A DNA stretch of 14,098 bases from Leptofilum sp050292445 (GTDB lineage: Bacteria; Chloroflexota; Anaerolineae; Promineifilales; Promineifilaceae): assembly GCA_050292445.1 (NCBI GenBank), contig JBNKLQ010000157.1:1-14098 (forward strand). Direction: 5' to 3'. The notes beneath the pieces are model-generated. The model saw only the letters and a list, made by a program, of their open reading frames with translations, was not told the DNA's origin and searched no databases. Below, piece after piece: positions 7,026-12,945 of the stretch; positions within the stretch are counted from its first letter, which is position 1; every line of letters begins with the position of its first letter. The position numbers were made by a program, and so were the translations under genes.

Positions 7026-7882
7026 CAAGCCACACTGCCTTCCGTCACTGGAGCTTCTTCGCGCAGCTCGTCATACAATCGATACAGGTTCGCCCGATGC
7101 AGGTCAGAAACCAGACCATTTAAAGGGATGCGCGATTTACCGCAGCTTTCAATGTCAATTTTGTCCAATGCTTCAACCGGCTGATTCTCGTGCAGGACTT
7201 TAGAAACTTCTTCTTTAATCCTGGCCAAATAATCTAGATCATCTTGAATAACAGATTGAACCTCGCCACGCAAAATGACCTCACCATGCCCCTGCACAAT
7301 TGTATCTGGCTCCAGCGCTAACATTTTGTGCATCGAGTCCACTAATACTCTGTGGCCTCCATCAAAAATGGTAGGCACCGGCATAGAATTATCAGAAGCA
7401 AACAGAATCTGATTGTTGGTAACGTAAACGCCAATCAGGTCCATGCTGTGCCCTGGCATGTGGTGCAGTTGCAATGTTTTGCCACCCAGATAAAGGTTGA
7501 GAATACCTTCTTCAAATACCAATTCGGGGAGAATAATTTGCACTTCTTCTAATTCGGGGATTTGTGCCTGGGCTTCAGCCAAACCTTCACGCCCAACGCT
7601 GTCCAATAGCTGGCGGCACAGTGCATGGCTGGCAATTTGGGCTTCGGGGAAAAGATATGTACCTTGCGTGTGGTCCGCGTGGTAATGGGTGTTGATGACA
7701 TACCGAATCTTCAAGCCCTGACGCTCTTCAAGAAACTCTTTAATTGCCTTTGTTTCTTCTGGGAAGTACAGCGTGTCAATTAAAATGACGCCATCTTTGG
7801 TTAAGATGGCTCCCGCTGTCACCTGAGCATACGACTGACTTGTAAATACATAGATGTCGTCAGCAATTCGCTCACGCACCAT
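7025..7882 (-). CDS. MBL-fold metallo-hydrolase
   Basis: A 285-aa metallo-beta-lactamase superfamily protein. The metal site is complete: HYHADH (66-71) preceded by a hydrophobic strand (IRYVINT), then PGHS with His145, ASDN with Asp164 and QGHG with His199. The N-terminal strand pair (GAILTKDGVILIDTLY) is also typical. The C-terminal ~85 residues (from about 205) are helical and may form a family-specific lid. A binuclear zinc hydrolase of this type could act on thioesters, lactones, phosphodiesters or sulfur compounds; there is no basis to choose among these. No signal peptide, so cytosolic. The ATG is at 7880-7882, with an AGGAAG-like sequence about 12 nt upstream. Its TGA overlaps the start of the lipoprotein gene. 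It lies 76 bp downstream of the 6S-like RNA terminator. It contains no ACGGCCGT site, unlike most genes here. Confidence 0.92.
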   Translation of the reverse strand: MVRERIADDIYVFTSQSYAQVTAGAILTKDGVILIDTLYFPEETKAIKEFLEERQGLKIRYVINTHYHADHTQGTYLFPEAQIASHALCRQLLDSVGREGLAEAQAQIPELEEVQIILPELVFEEGILNLYLGGKTLQLHHMPGHSMDLIGVYVTNNQILFASDNSMPVPTIFDGGHRVLVDSMHKMLALEPDTIVQGHGEVILRGEVQSVIQDDLDYLARIKEEVSKVLHENQPVEALDKIDIESCGKSRIPLNGLVSDLHRANLYRLYDELREEAPVTEGSVA

Positions 7883-7909
7883 AAAGCTGCTTCTTCCTTC
7901 TGCTAAAGA

Positions 7910-7931
7910 GAATCAGTTGGAAGACTGATTC
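7910..7931. repeat. 8-bp inverted repeat upstream of the MBL-fold gene
   Basis: GAATCAGT (7910-7917) and ACTGATTC (7924-7931) are perfect inverted repeats around a 6-nt spacer, 28 bp before the MBL gene start. With no long T-tract it is more likely an operator or leader hairpin than a terminator. Confidence 0.4.
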
Positions 7932-7958
7932 GGGTCTGGATTGAGTTCAATAGTCGAC

Positions 7959-7985
7959 AAAAAACCCCCTGACTAAGATCAAGGG
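7959..7985 (-). terminator. intrinsic terminator of the 6S-like RNA
   Basis: In minus-strand RNA CCCUUGA pairs with UCAGGGG (7 bp including one G-U) around the 6-nt loop UCUUAG. The stem is followed by one more G and a run of six U. This is a textbook rho-independent terminator. It fixes the transcription direction of the RNA upstream and separates it from the MBL gene. Confidence 0.8.
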
Positions 7986-8115
7986 CGTGTTTCTGAAGCC
8001 CCGCCATGCCGTGTGAGCCCCGTTGCTTGAACCTGCGTATGCAGGTGGGAGCCTTTTCGCGAGTATCTGCCTGGCCGAACGACTTCCGCCGTGAGCTACT
8101 ACATCCCCTCAGCGT
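7959..8115 (-). ncRNA. ssrS: candidate 6S RNA (RNA polymerase-binding regulatory RNA)
   Basis: This non-coding stretch on the minus strand resembles the 3' half of 6S RNAs. A terminal hairpin ACCUGC-AUAC-GCAGGU (8046-8031) is preceded by 'GGCUCCC'. It is followed by 'UCAAGCAACGGGGCUC' and then 'ACGGCAUGGCGGGGC', the order seen in bacterial 6S (GGUUCAAG, then a G/C-rich ACGG-GGCA tract). A closing helix can form between CUGAGG (8112-8107) and CUUCAG (7998-7993), with AUGU/GCAU further in. The intervening unpaired strands would form the promoter-mimicking central bubble. A strong intrinsic terminator follows. Small ORFs crossing it on both strands resemble no protein. Known 6S RNAs bind the RNA polymerase housekeeping holoenzyme in stationary phase. 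The 5' end is estimated from the closing helix and is uncertain. It could instead be a different structured RNA. Confidence 0.55.
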
Positions 8116-8219
8116 ATTTTCGACCCCCATTTGTGAAGCGTTGGCTCAACACTGGCAAGCTCATCACGCACACAGCAGGGTTGACGAGATACTAACACAG
8201 TCACACAGGGATGACAAGG

Positions 8220-8237
8220 TTGTGAGTGTCTTCACAA
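8220..8237. promoter_or_regulatory. CRP/FNR-family-like operator palindrome
   Basis: TTGTGA-GTGTCT-TCACAA has 6-bp perfect half-sites and matches the CRP core TGTGA-N6-TCACA exactly. It lies about 105 bp upstream of the estimated 5' end of the 6S-like RNA and 76 bp past the end of the glutaredoxin gene. If functional it more likely serves the RNA. A single-site match can arise by chance. Confidence 0.35.
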
Positions 8238-8312
8238 ACTAAATTATCATTTATTGAGCAGGGTAATAATGTCTCTTACAGTCCGTAGCCAAACAGATGA
8301 ATTTGCCCTTTC

Positions 8313-8552
8313 TTAGCGTGCTTCTTGTAAGGCGTTTTGTAGCTGAACGGCCGTAATTGGTGCGGCCAATTCCTGCTCCCCAATCTGTACCACAGGAATC
8401 GTGTAGCGATATTGATTAAACAGGGCATCATCCTGGGTGATGTCCACTTCCAGTAACTCATGAGGATAGCGAGACTGAAGCTGTTCCAGGCTGGACTTCA
8501 CTTCATCACACAGGCCGCAGCCTGGCTTGGTAAACAGGGTAACAGTTACCAT
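8313..8552 (-). CDS. glutaredoxin/thioredoxin-fold small redox protein
   Basis: A 79-aa protein starting MVTVTLFTKPGCGLCDEV. It has the glutaredoxin beta-alpha-beta start with a CGLC redox site (Cys12, Cys15), a second strand (LLEVDITQDD) and the TIPVV cis-proline loop (Pro in 'TIPVVQIG') followed by 'EQELAAPITAVQL'. Its length and arrangement match the short glutaredoxin-like (DUF836) proteins. I chose the internal Met at 8550-8552 over an upstream ATG (8588). It gives the compact family start, and its ATG overlaps the TGA of ctaB (TGATG), which implies translational coupling. Co-expression with heme O synthase suggests, by inference only, thiol-disulfide chemistry in heme or copper-site assembly. 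It lacks a signal peptide, so it acts in the cytosol. One ACGGCCGT site (8347-8354) reads Thr-Ala-Val. Confidence 0.88.
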   Translation of the reverse strand: MVTVTLFTKPGCGLCDEVKSSLEQLQSRYPHELLEVDITQDDALFNQYRYTIPVVQIGEQELAAPITAVQLQNALQEAR

Positions 8553-9496
8553 CAGTTCCCCATTGAAGCGGCCACGGTGCCGGCGCAAATCGCCAACAGC
8601 AACACTAGCAGATAAATATTAGAAGACATAAATAGCTTCTTGGCGTTCGGGGGTGTTGGCGACTGAATTAACCGGACGTTACGCCAAAATAGATCAGCGG
8701 TAATCCAGACCACGGGAATCAGATAAATCCAGCCAAGGCTGGGGAGCACAACCAGTAGCAAACCGCCGACCGCGGTAGGGAACGTGTGAGACATCACCCA
8801 CCAGGCCGCTTGTCGAGGAGTGGTTTGCACTGGCAGCATGGGCACGTCTGAGCGCGCGTAGTCATCTTTATACAGCAGCGCTAGACTCCAAAAATGAAAC
8901 GGGGTCCAGAGGAAGAGAAGCAGCGACAGCACCAGTGCTCCTGTATCGCTCCAGTTACCTACTGCTGCGCTGCCGCTTAAAACGGCCGCACTGCCCGCCG
9001 CGCCGCCAATCACAATGTTGAGCAGGGTGCGTGGTTTCAGCCAGATGGTGTAAATGCCTACGTAGATGATGGCCCCTAGCATGAGGAAAAATGTGAGTGC
9101 TGGATTAAAAGGCAGCACTACCAGCGACGGCAGCAGCACAAGCCCAACCCCAACATAAGGCACCCAGGTCGGTTTGGCAATCGCTCCGGTAACCAACGGC
9201 CGTTTCCGGGTTCGTTGCATATCGCCGTCAGATTCTCGTTCCCAATATTGGTTTAGCGCCGAAGCGCCAGCAGCCGCCATGCCACCTGCCAGCCATAACA
9301 GCAGCAAATTGCTCAGCCCTGGCCAACCGCCAGCTGCCAAAAATGCACCGCCTGTGGCGGCCATCAGCAGCAAAAAGACAATGCGCAGCTTGAACAAAAC
9401 GACAAGTAAATGTAAACGCGTGCGCCATGAAGAAACGGCCGTGCTGGCCGTTGGAGTAGACAAAGTAGGTTCTTGCCTTGTTTCAGAAAGTGACAT
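8552..9496 (-). CDS. ctaB: protoheme IX farnesyltransferase (heme O synthase)
   Basis: A 314-aa polytopic membrane prenyltransferase of the UbiA superfamily. It attaches a farnesyl group to heme B to make heme O, the precursor of heme A for terminal oxidases. The first polyprenyl-binding motif is N82-x-x-W-E-x-x-x-D90, followed by 'GDMQRTRKRPLV'. The cytoplasmic 'FHFWSLALLYKDDYARSDVPML' region (second motif YKDDY, about 209-213) is characteristic of CtaB/CyoE rather than UbiA. About eight or nine hydrophobic helices are visible. I chose the ATG at 9494-9496 over longer forms because GGAG sits 5 nt upstream of it. The gene overlaps the glutaredoxin gene by one base and is divergent from the TrhA gene. 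No cytochrome oxidase genes are in the window, so the oxidase it serves must lie elsewhere. Confidence 0.94.
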   Translation of the reverse strand: MSLSETRQEPTLSTPTASTAVSSWRTRLHLLVVLFKLRIVFLLLMAATGGAFLAAGGWPGLSNLLLLWLAGGMAAAGASALNQYWERESDGDMQRTRKRPLVTGAIAKPTWVPYVGVGLVLLPSLVVLPFNPALTFFLMLGAIIYVGIYTIWLKPRTLLNIVIGGAAGSAAVLSGSAAVGNWSDTGALVLSLLLFLWTPFHFWSLALLYKDDYARSDVPMLPVQTTPRQAAWWVMSHTFPTAVGGLLLVVLPSLGWIYLIPVVWITADLFWRNVRLIQSPTPPNAKKLFMSSNIYLLVLLLAICAGTVAASMGN

Positions 9497-9501
9497 TCGG
9501 T

Positions 9502-9505
9502 CTCC
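9502..9505 (-). promoter_or_regulatory. Shine-Dalgarno of ctaB (decides the start)
   Basis: GGAG on the minus strand lies 5 nt before the ATG at 9494-9496. The upstream in-frame starts, up to 9577, lack such a site and would add residues absent from the family. Confidence 0.6.
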
Positions 9506-9631
9506 GAATGGGGTATACATTTTGTGACGGGTAGATGTTATATGAATTATTGTAACAACATTCACAGACCGGAACAAACCTTTGCGTGGAATTTGCCTGT
9601 GGGGAAAACGGCCGTTAAATTAAGGCAAATG

Positions 9632-10303
9632 ATGCGACAAATCCTCAAAATTTTGCATGAACCAGCCAGTACATTGACCCATGTTTTGGGCGGCTTTGCT
9701 TCGCTGCTGGGCACCGTTTGGCTGGTATGCTTGGCCTGGGGCGAATGGCCCAAGATGTGGTCACTGCTGATCTATGGCCTCAGCATGACAGCGATGTACA
9801 GTGCCAGCTCCCTGCTTCACGGGGTTAAGCCGCGCCCACGCCTGCATTTTCAGCTGAATCGACTGGACCACATGTCGATTTTTCTGCTGATTGCCGGAAC
9901 CTATACCCCAATTGTGTACACGTTTTTCCCTAATGGCTGGCGCTGGCCAGTTTTATTGATCGTTTGGCTGGGCGCATTGGTGGGCATGGCTTATAAACTG
10001 CTTAGCCGCCGTATTCATGGCTTTATGAATGCCTCCATTTACTTAATTGTTACCTGGGGAGGCGTACTGCCGCTTATTTTGGTTGGAAATGCCTATCGTT
10101 GGTTGCCGTCTAATGGCTTGCTGCTTCTTCTATTGGGTGGCTTGATCTATTCAGTGGGCTTTGTGGTGTATTATCGGCGCTGGCCCGATCCCTGGCCTGA
10201 TCTGTTTGGGCATCATGAGATTTGGCATTTGTTTGTATTGGGCGGTAGTTTGTGTCACTTTTTGTTTATGCTGCACTATGTGGCTTTGCCAGCAGAAGGG
10301 TGA
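9632..10303 (+). CDS. trhA: hemolysin III / PAQR-family membrane protein TrhA
   Basis: From the ATG at 9632 the product is 223 aa, the usual length for the bacterial hemolysin III (TrhA/YqfA) family. Seven hydrophobic segments are visible. Family motifs, numbered from this start: HEPASTLTHVLG at the N-terminus, the 'YSASSLLHG' motif, 'LDHMSIFLLIAGTYTP', and 'FGHHEIWHLFVLGGSLCHFLFML' near the C-terminus. The conserved Ser, His and Asp residues form the zinc site of PAQR proteins. Bacterial members are linked to membrane homeostasis; true hemolytic activity is not implied. An adjacent ATG at 9629 is equally in frame, but AAGG (9622-9625) is 6 nt from 9632 and only 3 nt from 9629. A GTG at 9524 would add 36 atypical residues. 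The gene is divergent from ctaB and followed by a strong hairpin. Confidence 0.88.
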   Translation: MRQILKILHEPASTLTHVLGGFASLLGTVWLVCLAWGEWPKMWSLLIYGLSMTAMYSASSLLHGVKPRPRLHFQLNRLDHMSIFLLIAGTYTPIVYTFFPNGWRWPVLLIVWLGALVGMAYKLLSRRIHGFMNASIYLIVTWGGVLPLILVGNAYRWLPSNGLLLLLLGGLIYSVGFVVYYRRWPDPWPDLFGHHEIWHLFVLGGSLCHFLFMLHYVALPAEG

Positions 10304-10304
10304 C

Positions 10305-10338
10305 CAAAAGAAAAACCACCAGTTTATGACTGGTGGTT
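10305..10338. terminator. strong hairpin, probably a bidirectional terminator
   Basis: AACCACCAGT (10314-10323) pairs perfectly with ACTGGTGGTT (10329-10338) around a 5-nt loop. Read on the minus strand the stem runs into TTTTTCTTTT, a proper intrinsic terminator. Read on the plus strand the tail (GAATAATTGCTT) is poor in T. It lies 11 bp after the trhA stop. Its better orientation faces leftward, towards transcripts coming from the possible remnant at 10375-10512. Confidence 0.7.
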
Positions 10339-10374
10339 GAATAATTGCTTAAGTAGAGAGCCTACCTGTTACAT

Positions 10375-10512
10375 TTAGCTTGGGCGTTGGTTTAGCCCTT
10401 TTGACCGCAAGATGTCTCTTCGTCCAGGGAGCCAACTGACCACAACTTCGGCTGCAATCTTGTTTCGGCCCTCTACGCTTTGTAGAATAACGGCCGTTCC
10501 TTGCAGCCTGAC
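10375..10512 (-). pseudogene. possible gene remnant (C-terminal part, no start codon)
   Basis: An open minus-strand frame of 45 codons runs from just after a stop at 10513-10515 to a TAA at 10375-10377, without a usable start. The translation (VRLQGTAVILQSVEG, then IAAEVVVSWLPGRRD) looks protein-like. Its ACGGCCGT site reads Thr-Ala-Val, as in most real genes here, and an oriented terminator follows 37 bp downstream. An overlapping frame beginning MAQDYVKLIFAYVKLVLL could be its frame-shifted N-terminus. I do not recognise the family. It may be a fragment of an insertion sequence or a chance open frame. Confidence 0.25.
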
Positions 10513-10546
10513 TTAAGTCCCAAAACCATGCTTTTTTCAGCAAAAC

Positions 10547-10580
10547 TAACTTGACATAGGCAAATATTAACTTGACATAG
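10547..10580. repeat. tandem 13-bp direct repeat, 21-bp period
   Basis: TAACTTGACATAG occurs exactly at 10547-10559 and 10568-10580. The 21-bp spacing, two helical turns, would put both copies on the same DNA face. Each contains a perfect TTGACA. It could be an operator pair for a regulator of the downstream operon. Alternatively, read as TGTCAAGTTA on the other strand, it may be the repeated terminal motif of an insertion sequence end. Confidence 0.6.
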
Positions 10581-10599
10581 TCTTGAGCCATGCTAAACT
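10572..10599 (+). promoter_or_regulatory. promoter of the PD40-M23 operon
   Basis: A perfect -35 TTGACA (10572-10577) is followed, after a 16-bp spacer, by TAAACT (10594-10599, 4 of 6 matches to TATAAT). Transcription would start around 10604-10607, only 2-5 nt before the ATG at 10609, so the mRNA would be nearly leaderless. Confidence 0.5.
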
Positions 10600-10608
10600 G
10601 GCAGCAAC

Positions 10609-12939
10609 ATGCATGTAAGATTTCGGCGAGCTTTTAACCGGGTTCGGCAATCCCTTTTGGCAGTTGTTTTCTCCGTCTGGCACTTTATTGGCCGACTTGG
10701 TTTGGCGTTCCGTAACTTCCTCACCTGGATCATTTGGAAACCCATCTTTTTCTTGACAATGCCCTTTTGGCTGCCGCTGCGCTGGTTGCTGTGGGATACG
10801 CTTGTGGCAATTGCACCTCCCACTTGGCGCTTCATTGGCCGCATGGGAATAGCGCTGCGTCGTCTGCTCAATCTTTTTGTTTGGCGGCCGTTTCATTTGC
10901 TGGTGATACAACCATCCATCTGGTTCTATCGACGCGTTTTGAAACCAACTGCCTTGTGGCTGGTTCACACTGTCCGGCGGTTGTTCGCTTACCTCTGGCA
11001 GCGCACAGCTTACCCACGGAGTATTTATGGCCGTCGCATTAGCTCCCGCTGGCGCTTGCTTAAAGCGCACTTGCGCCTGCTTTGGCGGCGACCCAAACCG
11101 CCCGCTGCGGCATTGGTAGCTCCCCGACACCCCCGCGAGAATTTACGGGCTGTGCGTACTTTTCGGTTGGCAACGGCCGTTGCCGCCCTGGCGCTTGTGA
11201 TAGTCGTTGGGATGTTGAGCACACGTGAATCGTTGCCAGGCAATACGGCCGTGGCCGACGATCGGCCGTTTGAAACATCAACCCCTAACATCATTGTGCT
11301 AACCCCAACGCCGCTACCACCGACCCCAACGGTGATTCCCACAGTTTCCATTAAGCTGACGCCGTGGGCCACGCCCAATCCGCTAGATGGCGGTGGCGCG
11401 GTCATTTTTACCCAGCGCATCAATGGGAATAGCGACATTTACATTTTGCCTGTGGGCCAATCTGAATCTATCCGTCTCACTACGCATCCGGCTGAAGACA
11501 AGGACCCGGCTTGGAGTCCAGATGGCACTGAGATCGCCTTTGCCTCGCGGCGAGATGGCAATTGGGAGCTGTACGTTTATAACATGCCTAATCGTGAGCT
11601 GCGGCGCGTCACCAATGAATTGGCTTACGATGCTGCCCCAACCTGGTCGCCAGATGGCCAATGGTTGGCCTATGAATCGTACCGCGACGGCAATTTGGAC
11701 ATTTATCTGATTAAGGCGGATGGCAGTGAAGGCCCCTTCCGCCTAACAGACGATCCTGCCCCCGATTATGCGCCTGCCTGGTCGCCTGGCGGGCGGCATA
11801 TTGCGTTTACGAGTTTGCGTGGCGGCAGCCGAGACATTTTTATACGTTGGCTGGATGCAGGTATTAACGCTGGGGTGATCAACATGACGCAAACGCCTGA
11901 TTTGCAGGAAGATGATGCGGCTTTTGCCCCAGACGGCCGTTCCCTGGTGTATGCCGAACATAGCGCTGGCTTCCCCGTCATGTATGCCCTGCCGCTCAAT
12001 GAAGATTACGGACCGGCTGGAGCGGCTTATGGCCTGGGCCAACAGGGCCGCGCTCCCGCCTGGTCGCCGGACCGCCGTTCCGTGCTGTTTGTGTATGACC
12101 AGGGTGGGCGCAGCTTCTTATTGTCTGGTAGTGTGGAGGCGTGGAATGTGGTGCCGCAGATGTTTGTCAGTGACGGCCGTATCGATGATCCATCGTGGAC
12201 GGCCGTACGGCTGACCCCAGATATGACCAACCGGCTGCATAACATTGATCGCCTGGCGACTGACGAGCTGCTTTATGTGGAAGCAGTAGCAGAGCCGGAG
12301 GCAGGTCAACCACCCGCGCTCCTATTTCCTGTGGAGGTTAACGCGCCTTCACCTTATCTGAGCGATGCCGTGGACCAATCGTTTGCCGCATTGCGCCAAC
12401 GGGTGATTGCTGAGGCTGGCTGGGACTTTTTGGGACGGCTGGACGGTATGTTTGAAGCGATTGATGCCGGGCGGTTGCCCGACCAATCGACCCAATCCTG
12501 GAACAAGGCAGGGCGCGCCTTTGATTTTTATTTCCGTGAAGCGCTGGGTTTTGAACCGCAGGTGGAGCTGGTGAAGCTGGATGTAAATGGCGAGACGTAT
12601 TGGCGGGTGTTTGTGAAAACGGCCGTACAAGATGGCAGCCAGGGTGAGCCGCTGCGCGCCCTTACCTGGGACTTGCAGGCCCGCAGCGGCGACGATCCCA
12701 GCTACTATGAGCAGGGCGGCAAATGGCGCGACTCCGTGCCCAGTGGCTACTACATCGATTTTACAGCGCTGGCAGCGGATTATGGCTGGGAGTGGGTACC
12801 TGCTAACGTTAACTGGCGCACCTATTTCCCCGATATCCGCTTTTGGCATTATGAAAAACAGGATAATTTAACCTGGGAAGCAGCGATGCAGCAGCTTTAC
12901 ACCGAGGATGAATTGGCTCCTTTGCTGGAACGGCCGTAA
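10609..12939 (+). CDS. membrane-anchored PD40/TolB-like beta-propeller protein
   Basis: A 776-aa protein. The first ~185 residues are rich in Arg, Trp and Leu and contain a duplicated module: residues 25-45 (HFIGRLGLAFRN...WKP) and 74-94 (RFIGRMGIALRR...WRP) match at 10 of 21 positions, 49 residues apart. A membrane segment (about 186-203, ATAVAALALVIVVGML) and a Thr/Pro spacer (about 223-257) follow. Then come PD40-type propeller blades, with 'PAWSPDGTEIAFASRRDGNWELYVYN' near 300, 'PTWSPDGQWLAYESYRDGNLDIYLI' near 344, 'PAWSPGGRHIAF' near 389, 'AAFAPDGRSLVY' near 437 and 'PAWSPDRRSVLF' near 483. A separate C-terminal domain (about 585-750, FDFYFREALGF to WRTYFPDIRFWHYE) is not recognised. The propeller is expected outside the membrane, as a protein- or polysaccharide-binding scaffold; the partner is unknown. 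No Shine-Dalgarno is visible. The M23 gene follows after 6 bp. Confidence 0.88.
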   Translation: MHVRFRRAFNRVRQSLLAVVFSVWHFIGRLGLAFRNFLTWIIWKPIFFLTMPFWLPLRWLLWDTLVAIAPPTWRFIGRMGIALRRLLNLFVWRPFHLLVIQPSIWFYRRVLKPTALWLVHTVRRLFAYLWQRTAYPRSIYGRRISSRWRLLKAHLRLLWRRPKPPAAALVAPRHPRENLRAVRTFRLATAVAALALVIVVGMLSTRESLPGNTAVADDRPFETSTPNIIVLTPTPLPPTPTVIPTVSIKLTPWATPNPLDGGGAVIFTQRINGNSDIYILPVGQSESIRLTTHPAEDKDPAWSPDGTEIAFASRRDGNWELYVYNMPNRELRRVTNELAYDAAPTWSPDGQWLAYESYRDGNLDIYLIKADGSEGPFRLTDDPAPDYAPAWSPGGRHIAFTSLRGGSRDIFIRWLDAGINAGVINMTQTPDLQEDDAAFAPDGRSLVYAEHSAGFPVMYALPLNEDYGPAGAAYGLGQQGRAPAWSPDRRSVLFVYDQGGRSFLLSGSVEAWNVVPQMFVSDGRIDDPSWTAVRLTPDMTNRLHNIDRLATDELLYVEAVAEPEAGQPPALLFPVEVNAPSPYLSDAVDQSFAALRQRVIAEAGWDFLGRLDGMFEAIDAGRLPDQSTQSWNKAGRAFDFYFREALGFEPQVELVKLDVNGETYWRVFVKTAVQDGSQGEPLRALTWDLQARSGDDPSYYEQGGKWRDSVPSGYYIDFTALAADYGWEWVPANVNWRTYFPDIRFWHYEKQDNLTWEAAMQQLYTEDELAPLLERP

Positions 12940-12945
12940 CTCCCC

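Noticed and set aside
6775..7203. 142-aa plus-strand ORF
   Set aside because: It is antisense to the Thr/Pro linker and signal peptide of the lipoprotein gene; its Gly/Val-rich content is the complement of that linker.
7903..8242. small ORFs on both strands (75 and 78 aa) over the non-coding stretch
   Set aside because: They cross the 6S-like RNA and its terminator, lack ribosome sites and resemble no protein.
10349..10591. 80-aa minus-strand ORF as an intact gene
   Set aside because: No ribosome site, the beginning is made of the direct repeats, and the second half is better explained by a different frame; kept only as part of a possible remnant.
12349..12849. 166-aa minus-strand ORF
   Set aside because: Antisense to the C-terminal domain of the PD40 protein, which has coherent coding signal on the plus strand.
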